Origin: Sporosarcina sp. 6E9
GTDB lineage: Bacteria > Bacillota > Bacilli > Bacillales_A > Planococcaceae
DNA: 64,000 nucleotides
Direction: 5' to 3'
NCBI RefSeq assembly: GCF_017921835.1
Contig: NZ_JAGEMN010000001.1
Span: forward strand, 91,874 to 155,873
The translations under genes and the position numbers were made by a program. Shown in pieces: positions 8,877-16,319 of the stretch. The notes under the pieces are model-generated. The model was not told where the DNA came from, searched no databases, and saw nothing but the letters and a program-made list of their open reading frames with translations. How positions within the stretch are numbered: the stretch's first letter is position 1; each line of letters starts with the position of its first letter.

Positions 8877-8913
8877 AAAACGACCTTTTGGCACACGCAT
8901 AGGTCGTTTTTTT
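8877..8913 (+). terminator. Terminator-like hairpin
   Basis: ACGACCT pairs with AGGTCGT and a T run follows. It ends the Rpn-like remnant. The remaining bases to 9236 hold no gene I can support. Confidence 0.7.
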
Positions 8914-9236
8914 CTGCAAATTCAACCCTTTAATAAATAACGTGTTAAATTCTAGGATAAACGCGCGCTTTTGCTGAAAAGGGTTCAAATTACCTAAATA
9001 TAGAAGCGTATTGATACGTAAATTGAATTGTTAGGTGAAGAAATATTGAAATTGACAGGTAAAGTAGTTATAACTTTTTTGAAATTTAGACTAACTACCT
9101 GCACTGGAATAGGTAAGACTTGTAGACTTTTGACAAACTTAGAAATGTTTGTGAGAATTATTTATAAGTATCATTACACACTTAATAATCGCCTAGAATG
9201 GTGGCGTGAGAAGCTCGTCGAAAGGATGGAAACGCA

Positions 9237-10658
9237 ATGAGAATAAAATTACTGTACATTCCAATTATGGTATTGCTTGTATTAGTAGGATGCAGTAAAG
9301 ATGGTGAACCAACTGTTAAAGATGAGCCTACCGCGGAAAACATCGAAACTGATAAGTCTACTGACGAAACGCTGGATGAGGAAACTGCAATAGATGACGA
9401 TGATGATTCCGAAAAAGTAGTCGTGGAGGATGTCATAACAGGTGCCTCCTTACCAACTTCGTTGACAGAATTAGAAGGACTACTTCCAGGAGAAACAAAT
9501 TACTTAAGCACTTTGGAAACCGAAGGAGACCTGCCTAAAATTGATGAACTGACGGCCAGGTTACCCAACATAAAAGAGAATCCAACGAACGAAGAATTGG
9601 ATAAGTACTATGAAGCCCTGTTATCTCTCTTCCAACAAGACTTTAATGGACCGGAAGATATTATTAATAAAATGAAATTCGATTCGATTGGTAACCCGGA
9701 CGTCGAAGATCCACGAATGCAATTCAAGGAAAATCTGAATGTCATGGTCATTTTGGATGCCTCGGGTAGTATGGCAAATTATATTAATGATCAAACGCAG
9801 ATGGAAGCGGCAAAATTAGCGATAAAGAACTTTGTTCAAGGTTTGCCCAAAGAAGCAAATGTTGGGCTGCGCATATATGGTCATAAAGGAACTGGTTCTC
9901 GTGCCGATAAAGAAATGTCGTGTAATAGCAGTGACATCGTGTACCCGATTGACAAGTATGACGCTAATTCATTTAATGCTATTTTAGATAAGGTTCACCC
10001 AGCAGGGTGGACGCCAACCGAGTTTGCTTTGAGTGAAGCAGAAAAAGATTTAGCTGAATTCAAAGGAGATAAAAATACGAATATCGTCTATTTGGTCGGA
10101 GATGGGATTTCTACATGTGACGATGACCCAGCGGCTGCGGCAAAAAAGCTATATGAATCGGATATAACACCAATCGTTAATGTAATTGGTTTTAATGTTG
10201 ATGATGCAGCACAAAAACAATTAAAGGAAATTGCAGAAGCAGCAGAAGGTTCTTATCAAGATGTTCGAGATGCGCAAGGTCTTCAAGATGAATTAGACCA
10301 AGCCCATAAAATCGCAGAGAGCTGGGAACAGTGGAAGGCTTCAAAAGAAGCTAGTTTGGAAGTGGATAAAATACAAAAAAATCTAGATGTGTTTGTGTAT
10401 CATACGGATGAATTTGTAAAATGGGTAAATGAAAGACAACAAGTCAGCTTAGTTTTGACTTACCTATTGCAAGAAAAAGAAATGATGACAGGTGAAAGTC
10501 ATGATTATTTACAGGAGAAAAATATTTCATATCATTCATGGATTGAAGAAGAATACGACAAGTTAAGAGAGGATTTAAAAGCATTAAATGATAGTAACTT
10601 TAAAGAAGCGATTCAGACACTAGAAGATAAATATAAGAAAAGTACATCCAATCCTTAA
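9237..10658 (+). CDS. VWA-domain lipoprotein (YwmC/YwmD-like)
   Basis: 473-residue predicted lipoprotein. The signal peptide ends in a lipobox, VLVGC, at about residue 19, followed by a very acidic linker (DDDDDSEK). A von Willebrand factor A domain spans about 165-355. It has an intact metal site: DASGSM for DxSxS, the Thr in GWTPTE, and the Asp in VGDGISTCDDDP. A charged helical C-terminal region follows. Such proteins sit on the outer face of the membrane and bind partners through a metal ion. The role of the B. subtilis YwmC/YwmD relatives is not established. Ribosome site AAAGGATGG precedes the ATG. Single gene with its own terminator. Confidence 0.8.
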   Translation: MRIKLLYIPIMVLLVLVGCSKDGEPTVKDEPTAENIETDKSTDETLDEETAIDDDDDSEKVVVEDVITGASLPTSLTELEGLLPGETNYLSTLETEGDLPKIDELTARLPNIKENPTNEELDKYYEALLSLFQQDFNGPEDIINKMKFDSIGNPDVEDPRMQFKENLNVMVILDASGSMANYINDQTQMEAAKLAIKNFVQGLPKEANVGLRIYGHKGTGSRADKEMSCNSSDIVYPIDKYDANSFNAILDKVHPAGWTPTEFALSEAEKDLAEFKGDKNTNIVYLVGDGISTCDDDPAAAAKKLYESDITPIVNVIGFNVDDAAQKQLKEIAEAAEGSYQDVRDAQGLQDELDQAHKIAESWEQWKASKEASLEVDKIQKNLDVFVYHTDEFVKWVNERQQVSLVLTYLLQEKEMMTGESHDYLQEKNISYHSWIEEEYDKLREDLKALNDSNFKEAIQTLEDKYKKSTSNP

Positions 10659-10701
10659 TGAGCGCAACGTATTGGAAATAGATTGACCATTTGTGTATGA
10701 A

Positions 10702-10737
10702 CAAAAAAACGACCTTTGGCAAAGGTCGTTTTTTTTC
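10702..10737. terminator. Bidirectional terminator
   Basis: AACGACCTTTG pairs with CAAAGGTCGTT, flanked by A and T runs. It separates the VWA lipoprotein from the convergent aminotransferase. Confidence 0.85.
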
Positions 10738-10743
10738 TAGCGA

Positions 10744-11898
10744 TTAACCACTGATAAAACGTTCAATCCGATTCATGCCTTCCACCAATGTCTCCATGGA
10801 ATTTGCATAGGAGATCCTTATAAATCCTTCACCATATATAGTAAAAGCACTTCCAGGAACAACGGCAACATGTTCGCTGGCCAATAACTTCGTTGCAAAC
10901 TCCCATGATGTTAATCCCGTAATCTCAATCGATGGAAAAATATAAAATGCGCCAGTCGGTTTAATCACGCTTAATCCCATTGAAGTAAGTCTTTCATACA
11001 CATAATCTCTTCGTTCCAAATAAGCGGTGTTCATCGCTAATGGTGTGTTACGACTATGCGTTAACGCTTCGATACCTGCATATTGACTGGGCAGGGCGGC
11101 ACAAATGGAATTATACAGATGCACCTTTAAAACATGATCCATTAAATCTTGTGGACCCAATACAAACCCCAATCGCCAACCTGTCATCGCATGTGACTTG
11201 GAGAGGCCGTGGATTAAAAAGAGTTTATGTCTAATTTGAGGATAAGAAGCAAAAGATACATGCTCTTCATTGAATGAATTCTCGCTATAAATTTCATCCG
11301 AGATGATAAAGATGTCGTGTTTTTCCAACACATTCACGATACCGTCCATCTGCTCTTTTGTTAAAGTCATTCCAGTAGGATTCGATGGATAATTTAATAT
11401 AATTGCTTTCGTTTTCTCGGTGATCAAAGCCGCTAACGCTTCAGGACATGGGACAAGTTCAGTTTTCATCGTATCCAAATAAACTACGTTAGCACCGCTT
11501 AAATGAACAATAGGTTCATACCCCGAATAAATCGGAGCCGGCATGATTACTTCGTCGCCTTCATTTAAAATCGTTCTTAAGATCGAGTCGATTCCTTCGC
11601 TAGCTCCGGTTGTGATGACTATTTCCGTTACTGGATCATATAAAATTTTATATTTTTCCTCAAAAAATAATGAAACCTTCTCGCGTAATTCTAGTAAACC
11701 CGCATTATGTGAATAACCCGTTAAGTTATTCTGAATCGCTTCAATTCCTGCTTGTTTCACTCGATCAGGTGTTGGAAAGTCGGGTTCGCCAATCGTTAGA
11801 TTAACCCCATCGCCATATTGGGCGACTTCATTTGAGAATACCCGAATACCGGGAACTTCCAGATCCTTTACACGATCATTCACTCGATTTATCATCAT
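10744..11898 (-). CDS. PLP-dependent class I aminotransferase (PatA-like)
   Basis: 384-residue fold-type I aminotransferase of the aspartate/aromatic group. It shows the N-terminal INLTIGEPDFPTP-type segment (here VNLTIGEPDFPTP), the PLP-stacking region GASEGID, NYPSNPTGM, the ring-N Asp in IISDEIY (D201), the Schiff-base Lys234 in GLSKSHAMTGWRLGF, and the C-terminal carboxylate-binding Arg in FIRISYA. The start at 11898 (MMINRV) lies 5 bases after AAGGAGTG; an in-frame start at 11934 lacks a ribosome site. It diverges from the TRAP operon. A palindrome like the one before dctP lies in its leader, so it probably belongs to the same regulon and deaminates a substrate of that pathway. Confidence 0.85.
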   Translation of the reverse strand: MMINRVNDRVKDLEVPGIRVFSNEVAQYGDGVNLTIGEPDFPTPDRVKQAGIEAIQNNLTGYSHNAGLLELREKVSLFFEEKYKILYDPVTEIVITTGASEGIDSILRTILNEGDEVIMPAPIYSGYEPIVHLSGANVVYLDTMKTELVPCPEALAALITEKTKAIILNYPSNPTGMTLTKEQMDGIVNVLEKHDIFIISDEIYSENSFNEEHVSFASYPQIRHKLFLIHGLSKSHAMTGWRLGFVLGPQDLMDHVLKVHLYNSICAALPSQYAGIEALTHSRNTPLAMNTAYLERRDYVYERLTSMGLSVIKPTGAFYIFPSIEITGLTSWEFATKLLASEHVAVVPGSAFTIYGEGFIRISYANSMETLVEGMNRIERFISG

Positions 11899-11918
11899 AA
11901 CACTCCTTATCACGCAAC

Positions 11919-11933
11919 TGTGTACTGTATACA
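11919..11933. promoter_or_regulatory. GntR-type operator in the aminotransferase leader
   Basis: TGTGTACTGTATACA is an imperfect palindrome with the same half-sites as the element before dctP. It lies just upstream of the aminotransferase ribosome site, where a bound FCD/GntR repressor would block transcription. Regulator identity is inferred from the gene at 15640. Confidence 0.5.
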
Positions 11934-12075
11934 CCTATCTTAATTTAAGGATTGTTATTTGTAAATGAATTTTATTAGTAATGTTTGGAATTAATTAAAT
12001 TGAGAGTTAATAAATGGTGTTCATACCGCTTCATAGCAGGGGGGATAGCGGTATAGGATTGCGGAAAATATTGAA

Positions 12076-12104
12076 TTGACATTTTATTTAACATATTGTA
12101 TCTT
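12076..12104 (+). promoter_or_regulatory. Sigma-A promoter of the TRAP operon
   Basis: TTGACA at 12076-12081 and TATCTT at 12099-12104 are separated by 17 bases. This is a near-consensus vegetative promoter directed at dctP. Confidence 0.6.
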
Positions 12105-12113
12105 TATCTAAAC

Positions 12114-12132
12114 CCTGTACACGGTATACAGG
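12114..12132 (+). promoter_or_regulatory. GntR-type operator before dctP
   Basis: CCTGTACACGGTATACAGG is a 19-base near-palindrome starting about 10 bases after the -10 box, so it covers the likely transcription start. Its TGTA..TACA half-sites match those on the aminotransferase side. Confidence 0.55.
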
Positions 12133-12159
12133 CGTTAATTTGAAAACTAAAAAAATGAA

Positions 12160-12174
12160 TGTAAGCGCTTTACA
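12160..12174 (+). promoter_or_regulatory. CcpA cre site before dctP
   Basis: TGTAAGCGCTTTACA fits the cre consensus very well and is nearly palindromic. Being downstream of the promoter, it would act as a roadblock, so the TRAP operon is probably under carbon catabolite repression. Confidence 0.65.
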
Positions 12175-12221
12175 TGTAGTTGTTTCACCAAAAAGATTTA
12201 TAGAATAAAGGGGGAAATAAA

Positions 12222-13208
12222 ATGTTGAAGAAGATTGCATTTTCAATCGTACTGATGATTATCCTAGCGGGGTGTTCAGAAGACGGTGGAGAGAAAGTGA
12301 AGTTACAACTAGGACATGCATTATCAGAAGGAACACCAGCATCCGATTTAATCAATGAGATGGCTGAAAATATCGCAGAGAAAACAGATGGTCGTGTCGA
12401 AATTGATGTATTCCCGAACAGTCAACTGGGATCAGAAACTGAAATGTTGGAGCAAGTTAAAATGGGAACGATGGAATCAGCAGCAATTATGATAGGATCC
12501 ATGCAATCTCTCGACATGCGTATGGCAATCGAAGACTTACCTTATATGTGGAAAGACATCGATCATGCGCGAGCCGCATATGACGGTAAATTTGGGGACT
12601 ATCTAGCAGATGTAATGGATGAACAAGGCATGAAAAAAATTGGTTATGTCGAATGGGGTTTTAGACATATCACAAATAACAAAAAACCAATCGTAACACC
12701 TGAAGATATGAACGGATTAAAAATTCGTGTTGCGCAATCTAAACTTCGCATTGATGCATTTGAAGAATTAAATGCAATGCCGACAGCGATGGCGTTCAGT
12801 GAAGTTTATGGTGCTTTACAAACAGGCGCATTAGATGCCCAAGAAAATCCTTTAGCTAATATTGTCGCACCGAAATTTGATGAAGTTCAAGATTATCTAT
12901 CTTTAACTGGCCATTTTTACAACACAATTATGATGGTCGTTGAAAACGATACTTGGGACAAAATTTCTGAAGATGATCAAAAAGTTATTTTAGATGAGTC
13001 TGCTAGAATTTCAAAAGAAGTTCAAGTGAAGAATGATGAAGCAGAAAAAGGCTATGTTGAAGAACTTAAAAGTAGAGGCATGACGGTGAATGAAGATGTA
13101 GATTCAGACGCTTTCCGTGAAAAAATGCTTCCTGTGTATGATAAGTGGGAAAAAGATGTTTTTGGAGAAGAGTTAATGGATATTTATCGTGAAGCTTCCG
13201 GTTGGTAA
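12222..13208 (+). CDS. dctP: TRAP transporter substrate-binding lipoprotein DctP
   Basis: 328-residue extracytoplasmic solute receptor of a tripartite (TRAP) transporter. A lipoprotein signal ends in ILAGC at about residue 18. The DctP fold is recognisable from LGHALSEGTPASD, the receptor signature KIGYVEWGFRHITNNKKPI, and PEDMNGLKIRVAQS with the conserved Arg that binds the substrate carboxylate. The C-terminal domain GALQTGALDAQENPLANI follows. It binds an organic acid and delivers it to DctQM. First gene of the operon, behind AAAGGGGG. A hairpin separates it from dctQ, which would favour excess receptor over membrane subunits. The substrate is unknown. Confidence 0.9.
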   Translation: MLKKIAFSIVLMIILAGCSEDGGEKVKLQLGHALSEGTPASDLINEMAENIAEKTDGRVEIDVFPNSQLGSETEMLEQVKMGTMESAAIMIGSMQSLDMRMAIEDLPYMWKDIDHARAAYDGKFGDYLADVMDEQGMKKIGYVEWGFRHITNNKKPIVTPEDMNGLKIRVAQSKLRIDAFEELNAMPTAMAFSEVYGALQTGALDAQENPLANIVAPKFDEVQDYLSLTGHFYNTIMMVVENDTWDKISEDDQKVILDESARISKEVQVKNDEAEKGYVEELKSRGMTVNEDVDSDAFREKMLPVYDKWEKDVFGEELMDIYREASGW

Positions 13209-13219
13209 TCTAGTAAAGG

Positions 13220-13264
13220 TTTCCTTGTTTAGATGAATTCATTTAAACAAGGAAAATTCTTTTT
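13220..13264 (+). terminator. Intra-operon hairpin between dctP and dctQ
   Basis: TTTCCTTGTTTA pairs perfectly with TAAACAAGGAAA and a T-rich tail follows. Probably a leaky terminator that lets the receptor outnumber the membrane subunits. Confidence 0.65.
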
Positions 13265-13283
13265 AAGTTAAAGGAGGAAAATC

Positions 13284-13772
13284 ATGTTGCCGAAATTGAC
13301 CGACAATATAGTGAAAGTCCTTTCGATATTATGTGTAATCGCAATTACGGGATTGACAGTTATCGTATTTGTGCAAGTCTTTTCACGATTTATCAAGTTA
13401 TCGATGCCTGGAACTGAAGAGTTAGCGAGATTGCTAATTGTTTGGCTGACATTCCTAGGAACAAGTTTAGCCATTCATCAAAAAATGCATCTCGGGGTAA
13501 GGTATTTTGTAGGTTTGGTTAGTAAAAATAAACAAAGAGTAATAGACTTCGTTATACATATTATTATGATTGTATTCTTTGGTATTTTAATGATTTATGG
13601 ATTCAAATTAACATGGTCGACTATGGCAACAACTTCTTCGACACTGCAATTACCAATGGGGTTATTTTATGGTGTCATTCCAATCAGCTCGATATTTTCG
13701 ATTTACTTCATCCTAAATAATATGTTTAATCCTACTAGCCGTGGCGCTAAGGGCAGGGAGGCGACCTTATGA
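13284..13772 (+). CDS. dctQ: TRAP transporter small membrane subunit DctQ
   Basis: 162-residue protein with four hydrophobic helices, the size and layout of the TRAP small permease. Typical features are the conserved RF at FSRF, the acidic TEELARLLIVWLTFLG segment of helix 2 and the HLGVRYFV loop. It pairs with DctM in the membrane. A strong ribosome site, AAAGGAGG, precedes the ATG. Its TGA overlaps the dctM ATG by four bases, indicating translational coupling. Confidence 0.85.
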   Translation: MLPKLTDNIVKVLSILCVIAITGLTVIVFVQVFSRFIKLSMPGTEELARLLIVWLTFLGTSLAIHQKMHLGVRYFVGLVSKNKQRVIDFVIHIIMIVFFGILMIYGFKLTWSTMATTSSTLQLPMGLFYGVIPISSIFSIYFILNNMFNPTSRGAKGREATL

Positions 13773-15049
13773 TTATCGCCATTTTAATCGCGTTTTTCAC
13801 ATTACTTTTTTTAGGAATGCCCATCGCGTTTACTATCGGAATTGTCTCGGCAGGCGTATTGATTTTTAGTGACATTTCATTAGAAATAATGGTCCAAAGA
13901 ATGTTTGCTGGGGTTAACAACTTCTCTTATCTAGCACTTCCGCTATTTATACTGGCTGGAAATATTATGGGTGAAGGCGGGCTTACTCGAAGATTAATAG
14001 CGCTCGCAGATGCATTGGTCGGAAGGTTTTCAGGTGGATTAGGCATGACGGCAGTGGTCACAAGTGCTTTCTTTGGAGCAGTATCAGGCTCAACTGTAGC
14101 TACCACATATGCTGTTGGATCTGTCGTTGTCCCAAGAATGAAAGAACAAAAGTACAGCAACTCCTTTATCGCCAGCATCATTGGTCCTGCGGGCGTACTA
14201 GGATTAATCATCCCGCCGAGTATAACAATGGTTATATTAGGAATCACAGCAAATATATCAATTGGAAAACTATTCATCGCTGGATTTTTACCTGGTATTC
14301 TACTAACAGTCGTGCTCTGTATATATGTGGCCTTCATGTCGAAGAAAAAAGGTTTCGGTGTCGTCGAACAATCGAATCCATCAGGGAAAGAGTTTTTGAA
14401 AATTGCTTTGCAGGCATTTTTCCCATTAATGGCACCCATCTTTATTTTAGGCGGTATTTTCAGTGGACTCGTCACAGCGACGGAAGCAGCGGTCATTGCG
14501 GTCGTGTACGGTTTCATCTTATCGATTTTTTATAAGGAATTAACGTTTAAAAAGTTTAAAGAAATTATGATTAACTCTGCATCGACTTCTGCAATTATTT
14601 TAATTATTATTTCAGTTGCGAGCGCATTTACTTACGTGCTAACAGCGAATCGCATCCCTGAAATGATATCCAAATTCTTTTTGCAGTTTGCAAGTACGCC
14701 ATTACAGTTCCTCTTAGTCGTATCGGTGATCTTATTTATCCTTGGTACGTTAACCGAGGTTACGTCGTTAATCATTTTATTAAGCCCAATCTTCATGCCA
14801 ATCGCTATGCAATACGGAATCGATCCAATCCATTTCGGAATGGTGCTGATTATGAACTTTGCATTAGCGAATATTACACCGCCAGTAGGCCTATCGTTGA
14901 TTGCGGGATGTAGTATTACGGATAAGGAAATGGGGATTGAGGACACATTCCCGTATGTATTGCACATCATTGGAATTGTAGCTGTTGTCGTTTTACTCAT
15001 TATATTTTTCCCAGCGATTTCAACCTTTTTGCCAAATCTATTTGAGTAA
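13769..15049 (+). CDS. dctM: TRAP transporter large membrane subunit DctM
   Basis: 426-residue permease with about 12 helices, the sodium-coupled channel of the TRAP system. Signature segments are FLGMPIAFTIG near the start, FSYLALPLFILAGNIM, SAFFGAVSGSTVATTYAVG, IIGPAGVLGLIIPPSITMVI and NITPPVGLSLIAGCSI near the end. It works with DctQ and the DctP receptor to import an organic acid. It overlaps dctQ and is followed within a few bases by the cupin gene, so the operon probably continues. Confidence 0.9.
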   Translation: MIIAILIAFFTLLFLGMPIAFTIGIVSAGVLIFSDISLEIMVQRMFAGVNNFSYLALPLFILAGNIMGEGGLTRRLIALADALVGRFSGGLGMTAVVTSAFFGAVSGSTVATTYAVGSVVVPRMKEQKYSNSFIASIIGPAGVLGLIIPPSITMVILGITANISIGKLFIAGFLPGILLTVVLCIYVAFMSKKKGFGVVEQSNPSGKEFLKIALQAFFPLMAPIFILGGIFSGLVTATEAAVIAVVYGFILSIFYKELTFKKFKEIMINSASTSAIILIIISVASAFTYVLTANRIPEMISKFFLQFASTPLQFLLVVSVILFILGTLTEVTSLIILLSPIFMPIAMQYGIDPIHFGMVLIMNFALANITPPVGLSLIAGCSITDKEMGIEDTFPYVLHIIGIVAVVVLLIIFFPAISTFLPNLFE

Positions 15050-15061
15050 GGGGTGCTGTTC

Positions 15062-15400
15062 ATGATTAGAAATACACAAGAAAAAACGGTCATTGAAAAT
15101 GCGCACGGTGGGATAGGAAAGATTGAAATCCATAAAAAGATCACGAAGGAAGATCAGGTGGAGGGGTTATCGTTATTTGCCAAAGTAGTGGTAAGCCCCC
15201 ACTCGACAATCGGCTATCATCAGCATACGGACGATGCGGAAGCTTATTATTTGTTGAAAGGCGAAGGGATTTTCCTTGATCACAACGAAGCGCGGGTTCC
15301 TGTAAAAGCGGGCGATTTATGTCTTATTAAAAAAGGGCAGAGTCATGGATTGGAGAATCTTACTGATCAAGAATTAGAGATGATTGCGGTTGTTTACTAA
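15062..15400 (+). CDS. Small single-domain cupin protein
   Basis: 112-residue cupin_2 protein. The two metal-binding motifs are visible: HQHTDDAEAYYLLKGEG (HxH, Glu and Gly) and, in the second half, GDLCLIKKGQSHGLEN with its single His. Such small cupins are sugar or keto-acid isomerases, dioxygenases or binding proteins. Here the location directly behind dctM suggests it acts on the imported compound or an intermediate. ATG 15062 sits 7 bases after AAGGGG. An earlier in-frame GTG at 15053 lies inside the ribosome site. Confidence 0.75.
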   Translation: MIRNTQEKTVIENAHGGIGKIEIHKKITKEDQVEGLSLFAKVVVSPHSTIGYHQHTDDAEAYYLLKGEGIFLDHNEARVPVKAGDLCLIKKGQSHGLENLTDQELEMIAVVY

Positions 15401-15463
15401 GACATTTATTAGGAATGGTTCAAATAGAGCGTGGAAGATGTTGGTGGGTGAATAGTCCCGACT

Positions 15464-15577
15464 TGCAAGCAAAATCATTTATGTGCAAGCAAATGTTAAA
15501 TCAGTGCAAGGAAACTAGTCCGAACTGCAAGCAAACTAGCTACAAGTGCAAGCAAATCGCTTGGAGCTGCAAGCAAG
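15464..15577 (+). repeat. Six 21-bp-spaced TGCAAGCAAA repeats
   Basis: The decamer TGCAAGCAAA occurs at 15464, 15484, 15505 (GGAAA ending), 15526, 15547 and 15568 (GCAAG ending). The spacing is 20, then four times 21 bases. The spacers differ. The array fills the gap between the cupin and regulator genes and, because 21 is a multiple of 3, leaves an open frame with a recurring Cys-Lys-Gln. A ribosome site further down marks the true regulator start, so I treat it as non-coding. Confidence 0.8.
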
Positions 15578-15639
15578 TTCGGAACTTGGTGATTGGGTAT
15601 GAAACAAAGTTTACATATAAAGCAAGTGAGGTGATGCTT

Positions 15640-16299
15640 ATGAAGAAGATTAAACAAAGCGAGACGTTGGCTGATCAGGCGTATGACTTACTAAAGAAAG
15701 CAATTATAATGGGGAAGTTAAAAGGCGATGAGTCGTTGCCGGAGGAGAAGATTGCTGCTGACTTGGGAATTAGTCGGACGCCTTTACGCGACGCGCTTAA
15801 TCGGCTTGCAGCTGAAGGACTGGTCATACATAAAAAAGGTCGTCCTGCGGTTGTAGCTAGTTTTACGAAAGAAAATTCCTTGGAATTCATGGAGTTACGA
15901 ACCTTGTTAGAAGTGAATAATATTGAAAAAATCATCTCAAAAATAGACGCATCATTTTTGCTTTTATTGGAAGAAAATCTTGCCAATCAATTAGATGCGA
16001 TTGAACGGGATCATTACCATGATTTCATTGAATTAGACCGTGAATTTCATTTATTATTGGCGTCGCCAAATAAAAACAGCGAGTTTAGGAATATGATTCA
16101 CCGCGTAAATACAGGCGTCAATCGTGCGTTTTTAATCTTATCGAGCACGTTGCCAACGAGTGCAAAAGGTGCTTATGAAGAGCATGTAGATATCGTCGAG
16201 GCGTTAAGGAAAAAAGATATCCGATTGGCTAGAAATAAAATCATTGTTCATTTAGATAATGTGGAAAAACGGTTTTTAGGCTATTACGCTAAGAATTAA
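15640..16299 (+). CDS. GntR-family (FCD/FadR-type) transcriptional regulator
   Basis: 219-residue regulator with an N-terminal winged helix (QAYDLLKKAIIMGKLKGDES, then EEKIAADLGISRTPLRDALNRLAAEGLV) and a C-terminal all-helical FCD ligand domain. Metal or ligand residues of the FCD type appear in FIELDREFHLLL and EEHVDIVEAL. The start at 15640 follows GAGGTG by about 6 bases. The open frame extends 75 codons upstream only because of the 21-bp repeats. It probably represses the TRAP operon and aminotransferase through the TGTAYACNGTATACA palindromes, with the imported acid as inducer (inference). Confidence 0.85.
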   Translation: MKKIKQSETLADQAYDLLKKAIIMGKLKGDESLPEEKIAADLGISRTPLRDALNRLAAEGLVIHKKGRPAVVASFTKENSLEFMELRTLLEVNNIEKIISKIDASFLLLLEENLANQLDAIERDHYHDFIELDREFHLLLASPNKNSEFRNMIHRVNTGVNRAFLILSSTLPTSAKGAYEEHVDIVEALRKKDIRLARNKIIVHLDNVEKRFLGYYAKN

Positions 16300-16319
16300 A
16301 GGAAAGGTAGGGGCAAGCC

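Noticed and set aside
13927..14517. 196-codon minus-strand frame inside dctM, and similar long antisense frames in dctM and the DASS gene
   Set aside because: Shadows of hydrophobic coding sequence; codon pattern and homology belong to the + strand genes.
15415..15639. 75-codon N-terminal extension of the GntR regulator
   Set aside because: It only exists because the 21-bp repeats keep the frame open; GAGGTG before ATG 15640 and the family N-terminus fix the real start.
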